Assembly: GCA_964017195.1 (NCBI GenBank)
Contig: OZ024897.1
Coordinates: forward strand, 41,288,851-41,352,850
Origin: Siderastrea radians
Taxonomy: Eukaryota; Cnidaria; Anthozoa; Scleractinia; Rhizangiidae
Direction of reading: 5' to 3'
DNA length: 64,000 nucleotides
Of the stretch, positions 1-12,300 are shown piece by piece. Numbering within the stretch: the stretch's first letter is position 1; each line of letters opens with the position of its first letter. A model generated the notes under the pieces. The model was given only the letters and a program-made list of their open reading frames with translations. It was not told the DNA's origin and did not search any database. The translations under genes and the position numbers were made by a program.

Positions 1-2593
1 TACTCAGGCAATGACGGAAATTATAAGAGCTTGGAAAAAAACCATAATCAGATATACCATGGCAATTACAAGAATTAAAAACCTGCATATTTTACAGAAA
101 TAATTTTTAAAACTGTAAATGGTTTGAACCCGGGAGTCATATCATAAGTTGGTAAATTACGATTGTCTGGGTGAGTGTAGTCCTGAGAGTCAAGTGACTC
201 TGATGATGGCCTCCGCTCAGGTTGTTGAAATGTCAGTCGATGTCACCTCAAACAGTCCTTCTCAAGACTACACCCACCTGGACGATTGAAATTTACCAAC
301 TTACAATTTTTATAAGGGATTAAAATTACAATCGGTAAAAACTGATCAATTTGTGCATGCAAAAGTTTAACCAATTGATTTAGACATGGAAAAAATATTG
401 AACCTGGCAAACTGGGTAAACAACTAGTTGAGAGTGAATGATATTTGAACACATTGTACTGTATGCAGCTAGAACTTGCATCAGACTTTTAAAACATACA
501 AGTCACATTTCTTTTTTTTCATTATTTATCCAAAATTTAGGGTTTATGTATGCACTCTCTAACCTGCGATGTGAAGCAAATTTCCCATTGACATGACCTT
601 TGCCATCACACCCTGGTGTGGGACACCTGAAGGATGAAACACAATTTAATATTAAATCAAAGTTACTCAACCAGCATTACACTACTACTACTTTATCATT
701 TGTTGGTTGAGTTTCAATTTTTAGAGTTTTACTTATTGAGAGATGCAGTGACATTAACATTTACGTTAAGCTTGAATTTAAAAGTCCAATTTTTTAGCGG
801 AAGGATGTGGCTAACAATAGAGGAAGCATTTCATTACATGTTAGGCATGCAATATGGGATAATTTTTTAAATAGTGGGCTCACAGTTATTTTAGCACATG
901 ACTTGATCCAGTGAACTGGTGTAGTTGAAGCTTGTTAATGAAATGATGCTTATCTGGTTTAGGGAAGAAAAGACCTTACATCTAGGAGACAGGGTAGAGA
1001 CAATAGTGGTAATAAGAGCACATGCTTCAAAATAACATCACGTTCAAACAAGAAAGTCAAAAGAAATTTCGAAACTTGTAGCAAATTATGTTAAACTTAA
1101 CTGTCCCATGGACTGACCAAAAATTGAAAGGTATTGAATTAATTTTTGGCTTTTATTCAGTTTAAGCAACCACGAATATTTTAACTGTAGACATAATTCT
1201 TCGGTCATTCTTCAAAATAATTTCGGGCTGGTTATAAATATGGTTGTACATGTATTTACAGAACTCCAGGATGTATCTTACGTGAAATTGCATCAGGGCA
1301 ACTTTTTAGTTGTAATTCAAGTTTTTTTAGTTTTATGTTTCACTGGAGAGCCATTAACTAAAAGGAAAAGTTTTTAAATGTTCATGAACACATTTTATGA
1401 CCATTCTTTCCTCTACATTTGAATTTGTCAAATGAAGCCAGTAAAATGCTTCCCAGGATCCTTTTATAGGTCCACTCTGTGTTTAAACAGGATAAAATTC
1501 AAAAGTGATTATTGAAAAAAACAAACAATGTTTTAAAATGTCTGGCTGTACTTAGCAGCAGATGTTTTTGCAGCAAGAAAAAATAAATCACCATCCATAA
1601 ATATTAAATATCAGGTGAATATGAACAGGAACTGAGTTTCAATAACATAACAATTTTTCAGTCTAATTTTTGTAGACTATTATTAACTTAATTTTAAATG
1701 GTCCATTCATTTTAATTTAACCCACACAGTTTGTTTGTTTGTTGAACTACAAATAATTTATTTTCAACACATTTAAAAGTAAGCAAGCAAGCAACAAGGG
1801 TAAAACTCAACAGTCTTACAACTGAAAAACCAGGGGCTGTTAGATTCCAGACTGAACTGCCAATTGCCAGACTGAACTGCCAATAATGTTTTTTTGTGGA
1901 GAAAAGAAAACTAGAGAATCTGGAGAAAAACCCTTGGAGCAAAGACAAGAACCAAAACCAAACTCAACTTAACTACTTTGGTGATATTACTTATCAAGTA
2001 AAAACAAAGTTTCATGTCACATTTTCTATCCCTTTCAGCTCCTATTGTATCTCCTGTAATTCTTATGAGAAAGAATAAACTTAGGGTATAAGTTAAGTCT
2101 GTTTGTTTTTTTACCAAAGTTAGCCTAATTTTGTCAAGGTCAATTTTATCTTGAAGTTCACAGTTCATTTCTTTATCAATGATTTAACGCATTTTTAATT
2201 TTCATCACATTTTAAAAACAACAATAATTACCGATATACGTAAAAAAACGATAAAATGTTATTCTATATTGCTTGGTACTTCACGAAATGAAATGAAACA
2301 TTAAACCTATCAGGTAATTAAACCAACAACAACAAGCTTTATCACCAAAAAGTTAAACTTTACAATATAATATATTAATACAAAAAAGAGGTAATGTTAA
2401 CTCAGGATAACTATAAAGCTAATCGAGCTGAGTAAAACTAAGTAATGTTTAAGTACAGGAGGTAGGTTGGCACTAAAGCTTGGTGAAAGCAATTAACTAG
2501 TCAATAAAAAAGAGATGAAAAGAAGAAATAAATAAATAAATAAATAAATAAAAATAAATAAATAAAATAAATAAACAAATACCAGTTGAAAAC
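1..2593. other. AT-rich host intergenic or intronic DNA
   Basis: No convincing coding region is visible; open frames here are short and AT-driven. It contains the hammerhead-bearing inverted repeat at 147-302 (annotated separately). It also holds a single degenerate copy, near 1900-1965, of the repeat that is tandem at 16375-16575, and an (AAAT)n-type microsatellite at about 2527-2578 next to the LINE 3' end. Confidence 0.6.
147..302 (+). repeat. Penelope-like inverted repeat enclosing a hammerhead ribozyme motif
   Basis: Two roughly 44-bp arms (about 147-190 and 258-302) are inverted copies of each other. The loop carries a hammerhead core: CTGATGA at 200-206 and GAAA at 227-230. Upstream is a short GAGTC/GACTC hairpin of the stem III type seen in Penelope-like retroelement ribozymes. 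The proposed stem II relies on wobble pairs (GGC with GTT), so activity is uncertain. A related copy lies near 18553-18860, and a fragment of the leading sequence lies at about 14980-15030 in inverse orientation. Confidence 0.5.
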
Positions 2594-3622
2594 TCACGAA
2601 CAGTAAGACTGTAAGATGTTTAGCTTGACTTTGTTTTTAAACCTTTGAAGGGGGAGGTATTTAATGCTTTCGTCAAGGTGATTCCAAACTTTTACAGCTG
2701 CAAAGCGAATGTTGAATTTACCATAGTTTGTTTTGATGGTATTGATGTAATAGGTCGATTTAGAAGCATGCCTAGTATTGTATGAGTGTACAGATGCTAC
2801 TGTTTGAAACAAATTTTCAAAGGAAGATTGAAGAAGATTATAGTAATAGTGATACAGTGCTTTCAATAAGCACCGACGGCCGACGAAAAGTGTCGGCTAT
2901 TTCGCTCAGAAAAGTCGGCTACTTTTTGCCCTAAATTAAAGTAATTAAAGAAAGATTGTTTCAAACCCCTAGTTGACACAGTCGGTCACTCTATTTAGAC
3001 GAGCTGCCTACTTCAAATTTTATTGAAACCCCTGGTGATACATGAGGAGTGCATTGTGAAGGGTAACAAGATCAGTTAATTTAAGGATCTCTAATTCCTT
3101 AAAAAGAGGCTCAGAGTGTTCATCTGGTTTTGAAAAAGTTATAGTACGTATAGCTCTCTTTTGAAGAGTTATTAAGGGTTTAAGAGTAGTACTATAAGTA
3201 TTGCCCCATATTGATAAACCATAGGTGAGGAAGGGGTAGATAATTGAATAATATAATTGATGTAATATGTTTCTATTTACATAATATCTAATTTTAGATA
3301 GCACTCTACTACCTCTCAAAACCTTCTTGCTCAATTCGTGTAAGTATGGTTTCCAGTTCAAATTGGAATCAAAAATGAGTCCTAAATATTTAACTTGATT
3401 ATCAGATTTCACAGACATATTGGAGATACTAAGATTCAACTTATGAGCTATTCTTCTTTGCGGAGAATGAAATACCACAAAGCTGGTTTTTTCAATGTTC
3501 CACAAAGACTTATAATCACAAATTAAATCAGCATCACTTCTTAAGCTGTCAAAGTGCCTTACTATCATTCTGACATGTGAGCTGCCAGGCAAAAAAGAAC
3601 CTTTATAACTCAACCTTACCAT
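2594..3622 (-). pseudogene. CR1/RTE-like LINE reverse transcriptase C-terminal fragment
   Basis: Two minus-strand open pieces, 3020-3622 and 2594-2866, read as consecutive parts of the C-terminal region of a non-LTR retrotransposon ORF2. The first carries the NIEKTSFVVF and VKYLGLIFDSNLNWKPYL signatures that follow the RT palm, then the thumb-like YPFLTYGLSIWGN segment. The second carries the terminal HSYNTRHAS and VKVWNHL motifs. About 150 bp (2867-3019) of unrelated sequence separates them. The RT palm with its catalytic aspartates is absent, so this is a 5'-truncated dead copy. An AAAT-rich microsatellite at 2527-2578 abuts its 3' side. Confidence 0.75.
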
Positions 3623-3697
3623 ACAACTTTTATATCCCTAGTTTTATATTTTTAAATTGTAATTCAGCCTTGAACTACTTTTAAATGTAACTTAATA

Positions 3698-3756
3698 CTT
3701 TGCGGAGCAGTGCATATTCGTGATCAATATGCCTGTTCTCCGCAAATCAGAATAAA
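3698..3756. repeat. Imperfect inverted repeat
   Basis: TTTGCGGAG and CTCCGCAAA frame an inner palindromic stretch (GCATATT / AATATGC), giving arms of about 24 nt. It lies just upstream of the truncated LINE and may mark a small fold-back element. Confidence 0.5.
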
Positions 3757-4791
3757 GTAGTTTTTTTTATTCAGTCATATGATAATGATAATTACCATCA
3801 TTACAAGTTATGGGGTTGTTTATTTAGGTAATGTTTGACTCGTGAAATCCTAAAGTGTGGCCATTCAAATGAATTAAAGCTGTCATACTGATCAGTCTAA
3901 CCTGCACTGAAGTTCTACTCACCCAATTAGCTCTTGGATGGATGCTTAAAGTAAGCAGACGTAAACAATTAGCACATAAAAAATAACTAGCTATTTCTTT
4001 GTTTTACAGAAACGCTAGTACTCTGGAGACAGCTTTGTACTCAAATTGATTCCAAGACTAATTTGTACCTACACTCCAGGGCTCAACATAAAATGGAATT
4101 TCAGATTGCCTTTTGGGCAACCAACACTCAAAAATTGCTTATCCAAACTGATTTCTCTCTAGCCTTGCTCTAGGTTTGAAAATTCTTTTAGTAAACACCA
4201 TTAACTATTCACAAGGAAAAGACAAAGGGAAGCCTGCATTGTGTATATTAATGTTAATATCAAATCTGCTGTGTATTTCTAATGTTTGACATGTGATCTC
4301 TCTTGAATGTTTTATGTAGCAAATTAGTTCAAGTTGGCAGACTTGCAGTGTGAGTTGATGGATGGCTTGGCTGCTCAAGCAAGTAAGCGGAAAACGATAC
4401 TTGTCAAACTTCAAAATCTTCTTCCAGATATCTCAACAGGACCTTTGTTGAGCCCCACAGCTGCAGCAAATGGTGGCCATTTTAGATTTCAAGGAAAAAA
4501 AATCTTTTAACATTACTTAACTGTACACAAATTTTACACTTCAAGTAGCAGTTGCTTGACCTTTTCCTTTCCCACAAGCAAAATTTTCTGTCACTCTCAC
4601 CAAAACACTACCCTTAGCTTTGTAACTCTGTTTGCTTTCTTATCTACCCTTCATTAATTCTTGTTGGAATTGTCACAAGGAATGGCACTGATTTCCAAGA
4701 ACATTCTGCAAATCCAATTCCTGGTTGGCAAAAACTTTCTGAAGAATGTGCATTGACAAGCTCCAATGTTCGATTTAGTAAGTTTGCATCA
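3757..4791. other. Host non-coding DNA, nothing recognised
   Basis: AT-rich sequence with no open frame that looks coding and no repeat I can name. Confidence 0.5.
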
Positions 4792-5077
4792 TAGAGCGGT
4801 TTTCAATTGAGTGTCGAAAGTAATTCACGTTTTGCTTTGGTTTTGCTTTACTTCGCTCTGTGATTGGTTAAAACAGCTCGCGCCACTTTCTTGACCAATC
4901 AGAAGTAAAACTCAAACCAATCACGACTTGCTCGCACGCATTTTCCCGCGCTTGGCGCTGGTTACATGTATTTGCTTCGAGTTCTGATTGGTTCATTGGG
5001 TAATCTGTGTTTTTTGTGATTGGCTGGGGTAATTACTTTGGTTTTGGTTTTACGACACTCATTTGAACAACGCTCTA
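4792..5077. mobile_element. Small inverted-repeat transposon (MITE), about 286 bp
   Basis: It opens with TAGAGCGGTTTTCAATTGAG and closes with the inverse of nearly the same sequence (about 25-bp TIRs). It contains several ATTGG/CCAAT boxes and no open frame of note. The non-autonomous class is inferred from size and ends. Confidence 0.65.
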
Positions 5078-6470
5078 TTACACATTCACCAATTACCACA
5101 GCAAATCCCAGTCCCCTCTAAACATCCACACAAAATGATTGGGAATTTCCAGTGTATTTGTAGGAGCCCCCCACCCTGTAACCTAGATGTAAGTAACTCC
5201 TTACCAGCCATTCCAAGCCCTCTACACTGTCTCTTGAGATCTCTACCACCAGAAGGTCTGTCATGATCAGACATGAAAGCAAACCTTGTTGCATGAACCT
5301 AAAAGGACAAACAGGACAATTGGAAACCAGTTGGAAGCAGAGTGAAAGGTTATAAATAGTGTATTATGTTTGTCAGGGTTAAAATTTGGCGGTCGCACGG
5401 TCGCCTGTGGCGATTAAAAAGTATCCAAGGCCACTAAAAGTTGAGGTTTGAACTACGATTTGAGAAGTACGAAAAGAGTAGCAATAACAATAAAATAAAA
5501 TGTTCTTTCATTGGAGTACCTTTCTTTTCTTTCCTTTCTTTCCTCGACTCTAAGTTCATCAACTGTAGTAAAAGTTAAGTTCTAAAGCGCAAAATTTACA
5601 GTCGTTCGTGATCGAGTTTTTAGGTCGCTCCAACATGTACATATAGAAACCATTTTGATTTTACTGACACGAGAATCCAGCCATACCCAGAGTTCAATGC
5701 GGTACGTTTTCAAACATGAATATCGGCAAAATCACTCAATACTGCTCGATATAATAGACTTCCTTTTCACCTGAATTCAAAAGCAATCGAAAGAAACTGA
5801 GAATCGTGATACTGAAGTTTATAGATGCTGACAAGATCATTTTGTCCGTATTTGGAAAATAATGGTCCAGTTTTTCTTTGGGAGTGTAAGGACCAAGTCA
5901 GAACCTATAGGTGAAGAAAAGAGCAAACAAGAACGAGACGAATGATCCCCAACACAGACCGAACAGAGTTTTTATTAGTATAACAATTTTACCAATTTCT
6001 CGACAGTACATTGGTAAATGCGAGCTTTCAAGACAAAGTTAAAATGAAGCACATTTCTTTTGGCGTTTTAGTCGAACACCCTACTAAAAAACACGGGCTT
6101 AAATAGCCGTGAGGCGTTTATTCGAGTAAAATTGGTTTAAGTTTTTTTTGTGTTAGTAGAGGAAATTTGAGGGCTACTTTATTTTGGCCTGGGCCACTAA
6201 GAATTCAGGGATACTGGCCCGAGTGGCGACCAAGCACTGAAGTTAATTTTTAGCCCTGGTTTGTAAAGAACTGAGGAAGGAGGTGTTACCTTTGATTGTG
6301 TTGCAAGGAAAAGCCAACCAGATGTAAGATGATTAACCACAAGCAGAAACAGAAAAGAACATAACCTATGGCATGTGGTTTGATCTCCCATCTAATTTAT
6401 CTTGCCACCTTTAACAAGTCAATCAAAGTGATAGATTTGCACAGTGTAGGTGTTTCAAGGCCACAATGAC
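5078..6470. other. Host non-coding DNA with a diverged inverted-repeat pair
   Basis: Sequence near 5381-5445 and its inverse near 6180-6262 share blocks such as GGTCGCC...GGCC and TTAAAATT, and may bound a decayed element of about 0.9 kb. No coding region is supported. Confidence 0.3.
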
Positions 6471-6472
6471 CT

Positions 6473-6770
6473 TACCCTTCTCCTGGTAGTCTCCATTGCC
6501 GTAACAGATTGAGTCTCCCTTTCCATGCATTCCTCACTGCAATACAACTTCTCTTCATTCACAAATTCCTCGCTGTCGATTTCTTCTCCACAAGTGTGAC
6601 AGCTCAGTGATGGTGCTGTTTCCTGGTGCTTTAGACTAAAATCTTTCACTACCTCATCTGAAGCAAACATCTCCTCTTCTTCCTCCGATTTAATGCCATC
6701 ACCCATTCTTGCTTCAGATGTTGATATTTTTAGGCACAGCTTTGGGAATTTGTGAGGTCTTTCAAAATCC
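6473..6770 (-). CDS. Putative host exon with a short zinc-finger-like motif
   Basis: A minus-strand open segment has a plausible acceptor (a pyrimidine-rich tract ending TCTTCAG near 6771) and a plausible donor (AGAAG|GTAAGG near 6472). The peptide is acidic in the middle (five consecutive Glu) and then carries CHTCGEEID followed by LYCSEEC, four cysteines spaced like a small treble-clef or MYM/FCS-type finger. It would be one exon of a multi-exon host gene, possibly the same gene as the exon at 9225-9379. No family is assigned; splice sites were judged by eye. Confidence 0.4.
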
Positions 6771-9224
6771 TGAAGATTAAGAAATCCAACCATTAGGAAC
6801 CTTTTTAATAGGATGTCAAGTTTTCCACCCACCAACCCCCACAATCCACTGATCTTCCTCTGCTTTGTTCACTTGTTATATATCTACCTGTCATTATGAC
6901 TTTTTCTTGCTTCTTTTCTTGTTTGCCTTAATTTCTTTTAAAAAATAATAATAACAATAATAATACTAAACTCTTTCCAATGGATTTATAACTGGACCAG
7001 TCCAGTGAAGAAAGAACTTTTAAATAAAGTTGGAAAGTTGAAGTTGAAAGTTGAATGCTTCATCCACATATATGTAAGACCTTGCACTAACGAAGATGAT
7101 GACGATGATAATAATAATAATAATAATACTGATAATAATAATAATAATAATAACAATTTAATGATTTACAGAGTGCTGTTTACATATGTTGATCAACAGT
7201 GCTTTAGTATCAATTACTGACAACAAACTTGTTATCTTTACGAATCTCTCCAAGAGTCACAAGACCATGAGGCAGTTCCCTCACAAGTACTTGAAAAATG
7301 GTAGGGAAATTAGAAAAATGTAAATGAAGTGCATGGAGACAACAATAAAGTTCTGCTATTAAGAAAAAAATCACTATTCAAAGTCTTTCACGCTTGAGTA
7401 GTAATAACCAGTAAAAGCTTATTCTGGTAATAAAAGTCTCAGCCAGGGGCTGCATCAATGCTTCATTAATTTCTCTAAAATTTGTCTTGATACTGATTCC
7501 TGTAGATAAGAAAGTAAAATGGCTGTCATCTGCCTGAACTTGACACCTATCAGTATCCACAAACATTTAGATATGGGGATTAAAACTTTGAGCAGGAAAA
7601 CCCTAGCTGTATTTTCCCCCAGGGTTGGGATGAACAAAATTAACTACTCATGTAAATAACCCCTTTTAAATTTTGAACTACCCTAATGAAAAAAAAATCC
7701 ACAAAAATTGTTATAGCTGGTGCTATATAGGAATAATTCCCCTTCCATCTGCAATTAATATCACCTAATAGATTTCACAGAATTCCGTTCATATCTATTT
7801 TCTAACAGTTTAAAATTCCAATCCTTTATCAAATTTCCATTCTTAAAACTGCTTGTCACCCGACAAAACTACAGCTAATGAAAGAAACTATGTATTTTGT
7901 GCTGACACCGGTGTTACAATTAACATTTTTGCTCGAGCTGGTACGTCTCTTAAATCCGAAATTGTTCATTGCGGTGTATTGGAAACATGCTATTTAAAGG
8001 GAAAACCTAGTCTAACGCGTGGAAAAACTAAAGATCGACTTAACATTTAACAATGAAAAAGTTGTTTAGTAGGGGTAAAAGGGAGATCAAGGGAGATCAG
8101 GCTACCGTTACAAACAAAATAGGAGTAGAGTTTCTAAACTTTCATTCACCTCTGTGGATTTTATAAACAGACTGCTAGCAAAGAGACCATCTGTGCATAC
8201 CAATGAGAGGCCAATTATACTCCAAAATTTCCCGCATTTAACAAAACTCAGGCAAATTAAGCCTATTTTCGGCACTCTACATACTGTTTCATCACTCGGA
8301 CTACAAGGAATATTCTAAGAATTCTTTTAAAACATCAAATTTATAAAAAATTTCGATTCTTTCCAAATGCGCGAAAACAACTGCTAATGTTTACTTATTC
8401 AAAATGTTAGTTCTAATCGTTGCCGAAAAAATCCCCACTGATTTCCAACCACCGCTAACAACGGAATAACAATTGCATTGGAAAATTAAATCAATCTGTA
8501 GCAGAAAATTGTCGCAAGGAAAATCTTCGTGGCACGCGTAACTAAAAAGTTTATACAACGAAACAAACAATGGTCAAAGCAATTTCTTCGAGAAAGTACA
8601 AGTAGAAATTTACATATCTCGAAAGCTCGCGAGTAATGAAAAGATATATTTTGTGAAGCGCTCTTTTGCCTGCTTATCTACACGGCAACTTTACAAGATC
8701 ATTCCGTACTTTCCGTACTTTTAAAGATCTCAAGCTCAGCGCAGTTTAGTTTACCACTTTTATACATTAAAGAAATATATAAAAATTCTACTTCAAGAAA
8801 ACTTTTCGTAACACCATTCGAATGAATGAAGAAAAAAATATGCAAATTAGTTCGCGGTCCGAGTGCGAAAAGTTTTAAAACCATACAGAGTCGCGAAAAT
8901 TTCTCCATCGCTGCAAAAACAGGCCTAAAGATCCGAAAGCGCATACGGTCAAAATCAACAGTGTGCTAATCGAGCTAAACAATAAGGGATAACGAAACAC
9001 AAGCTTGCTGTACAGCAAGTTTCGAATATATAAAAGGAACGCTACAAGCGATACGATCGCGTGTATCAAGTTTCAATATTTCGTGCAAACCAAGAAATTA
9101 TTTTCAAACTTTTCAACAATGCAAAGAGCAAGTTTACGCCAACTAGAAACTCCTCACTAAAAACAAAGCGTCTGATTGAATGTTTTACTTACCAATTCGG
9201 GGGATATTGCCTCTCTCTTTATAC
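6771..9224. other. Host intronic or intergenic DNA
   Basis: AT-rich, with a (GAT)/(AAT) microsatellite at about 7096-7155. Open frames are short and show no family signatures. Confidence 0.5.
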
Positions 9225-9379
9225 CTGTGACAGCAGTTTGTTGCCCCTCATCTCGCCGGAGTGCAAATTCCCTGCTCGCATCAGGAGTTCTCTCAGCTTC
9301 CATATCTTGTCCTCCGCGGCGAGAAATTTGCCCTTTGCCAGCTCTTTGGAAAAAAATCCCTCCGCTCTCGTTGCTGACC
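9225..9379 (-). CDS. Putative host exon, charged helical segment
   Basis: On the minus strand this 155-nt block is framed by a strong acceptor (TTTCTCTTGCAG, ending at 9380) and a good donor (CACAG|GTATAAAG, starting at 9224). One frame reads as a well-formed amphipathic helical peptide containing FLAAEDKIWKLRELLM and ends NKLLSQ. All three frames are open, so the coding frame is inferred from composition. It would precede the exon at 6473-6770 in a leftward-transcribed host gene. Function unknown. Confidence 0.45.
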
Positions 9380-12300
9380 CTGCAAGAGAAACAGTTGTTT
9401 TTAAATGGACGAGCAGTCAGCTGAAGCGAAAGTTAAACTAACAATATTCGCGCACGGCCTCGGAAAGCCGAATCTTCAAAGTCAAAATATTAAATTTACC
9501 ACGACAGAAAATATTTGAGGACTCGACCAAACACCGCAAACGTACTCCTAAACAACGCGCTAGGAAATCGCCAGCGCTCACAGAAATTTAAGTTACTTCT
9601 TTCTTAAGACAAACAACTGAACAGGACGAAAATTATTAAAAATTCTTACTCTCGGCGTGATAAATTTTATCAAAAGCGCGCCTCACATAGATATTTAATT
9701 CCGATGAAATTTCCCCAAATGATTGAAGTCTGATCTGCGTTCGTTCGAGCGGAAGGCAGCAACTTTTGCTCTGTCTTCCTACAGCTGAAACTATTATCTG
9801 CACCAGCGAACAACAACTATACATTTACATGGATTTCACAGCTATTTAAATATAACATCAGACTGAAAGAATAAATTTAAAACTGCTTGAACTCGACAAA
9901 GAACAACAACAATCCATAAATTTCACACAAGTTCATGTTACCGTGATCCGAGAAATTTCCCGGTGTTTGGAGGTTCTTCTCGAAACGATTATCACCCAGA
10001 AATCGCAGAATTCCCTTTTGCTTCTTCCCCCCGTTTTGTCCGTTCACATGCCATTAATTTGCATACGCGAAAAGTTTTTTTGTCACCGCTCGAGAAGTCA
10101 AGCTACGAAGAGATGCTACCTGAGCAGTTGATTGAAGATCCCCGGCAAACTCCAACACTAAAATTAAATCAGGCGTCAATTTCTTCCTCTGAAACAGAAA
10201 AGCCGTCCGAGTGTTGTATCTGGGAGGAATCGCCCACGATCGCGAAGTTTTACAGCTTGTTTTTCAACTACTTAGCTCCATGTTCACAATTCATTTGGCA
10301 AAACTATAAAGGGAAAAGTTCCCAAACAAAACTTGCCCAAGATGCACTGCGCGCCTCACAAGCACCCTTAGGTTAATTTTGGATTAAACATTAATTGCTC
10401 GGAAAACGAAAACTTTGTCTTTTCTTATCGCCGAAGCAAATCTTGCAGAAAATTTCAGTCGAAAGGCGAAATTTTCTTTCGGTTAGGCATGTATGGATTG
10501 CATAAAATCCAAGTGTCTATGAGTGAAGTTAACGAGCGATTGTGTTTGAAAGCGAAATTTGTTCATTTTGAATTTTTAATACATTCAAACAATATACAAG
10601 TTGAAAACACTTGTCATAAATTCAAAGCGGTTCGAAATTAGAGCAATACATTAGAAACTTCCTAAGTTCAAAAAAATAATTCTGAGGTGGTTGGACAGAA
10701 AATGTAATGTATTTGAATTAATGTTTTAAGTTGCTAAAACCCATTACGCAGTTTTGCCAAATTTTCTTTGGAATCAAACATTGCATTTGAATTTTAGATC
10801 AGCACAAGACAAATGGTTTAATGAAATCAACAGCGAAAAGTAATTTACTTTGGTTTCGGCGAACATTAAGCACTCCTTATCAAATTTTCAAGCCACGGGG
10901 GTCTCGATTCGTAACCATTTTTGAAACGTTGAAATCCTGAGAAGAGACTCAAGACTTTCTCGCTTCCAATGATTTTAGTGAAACATAATTAAACACGACT
11001 TGATGTGCCAGCGACGAATTGTCAGGTTCTATTTCTGAGGATGACTGAATTATATTTCTCCCAGTCTTTTCGCTTTTAAACCATCTTTATATGGAATGGA
11101 ACGGCGAAAATCTTTCCATTAAAATCGCTTTTTTGCTGTGAAACTAAATGGTTTTGTTTAATTTTCCGCCCTTACCCTCTTTCCACAAGCAATTTGACAT
11201 TCACAGACGCGAATTTGTTTAATGATTAAATCTCCTAAGGAACATGGATGTAGGCTAAAGAAAAGCAGAGTAAAGAGGATTAAAAATAATAAACAATTCC
11301 AAAGATTGTTAAATAAAAATTTGACAAATTTTCTCAAATTTCTACTTGGGTAAAATTTAAGAAGGAACAGCATCACAGAAAAGTCCTGCTCAGTAGCTTT
11401 CATTTGAATAGCCACACCTTAGGATTTCATCCACAGATACAAAAGTTAGAACAACTTGTATAGCTGACTCCTGAGTCGATTCGAGAAGGGAAAGAGTTGT
11501 TTTTTATAAAGCCTCAGGCAATTTTAAACTGAAGTTATCTTCACGGAAGACTTCCAATTAATTTTCTCACAAGACCGCGCCAAGAAAAACATAAAAATTC
11601 ATTTAAAATTCTTTTCTTAAAGTTTGACGAACGAAAACCTCTTACAACTGCGTAAAAGTCTCAACATAATGAAGAAAACAAACAATACGAGCAGCGAAAC
11701 AAAATGCAAATTTACCGCTAGGATTTAACAGAAAAGTGATAAAGTTAATTAACCTCTGTTTGTTAAGTGAAGCAGTCAAATTTTGACATGTGAAAGTTTG
11801 CATTTATTAGAAACGGAGGAGAAAAAAGGGACAAACACCTTTCACAATAGTTAAAATAATCCATTAATCCCCAGAAGTTATCACTGGCTAAAATTTCTTT
11901 AAGCCTCTGAAAAGGTTTGGGTTCGAAGTTAAATGAACGAAACACCAGACCACCTCAGATATTAGCAAACTTAGTTCTTCTCACAATGCAAAACGGCATG
12001 AAGAATCAGAAGATTGGTATAGTGTTAATAAATAGAAAAAAATGTTTTCCAGTGATTTTGAGAAAAGCCTGCCTGAAATACTGAGCAGCTAAGTAAAAAC
12101 AGGTCACTTCGAGAGACTGTCTGAAGATGCACTAATATTGCTATCACAGGTTTTGCAACAGATGTCTTCACTCGTAAACCTAAGTTTGAAAACTCGTTTT
12201 GGCAAATGCAAGATGGCGCACGTAAACATCACAGAAAACAGTCGACAAGATGTCTGCAAACTGTTTTTGTGACGTTTACGTGTCAACTTGTATTTGCTAA

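Noticed and set aside
9963..10376. 137-aa plus-strand open frame in the host flank
   Set aside because: No recognisable motif, no splice or promoter support, composition like surrounding non-coding DNA.
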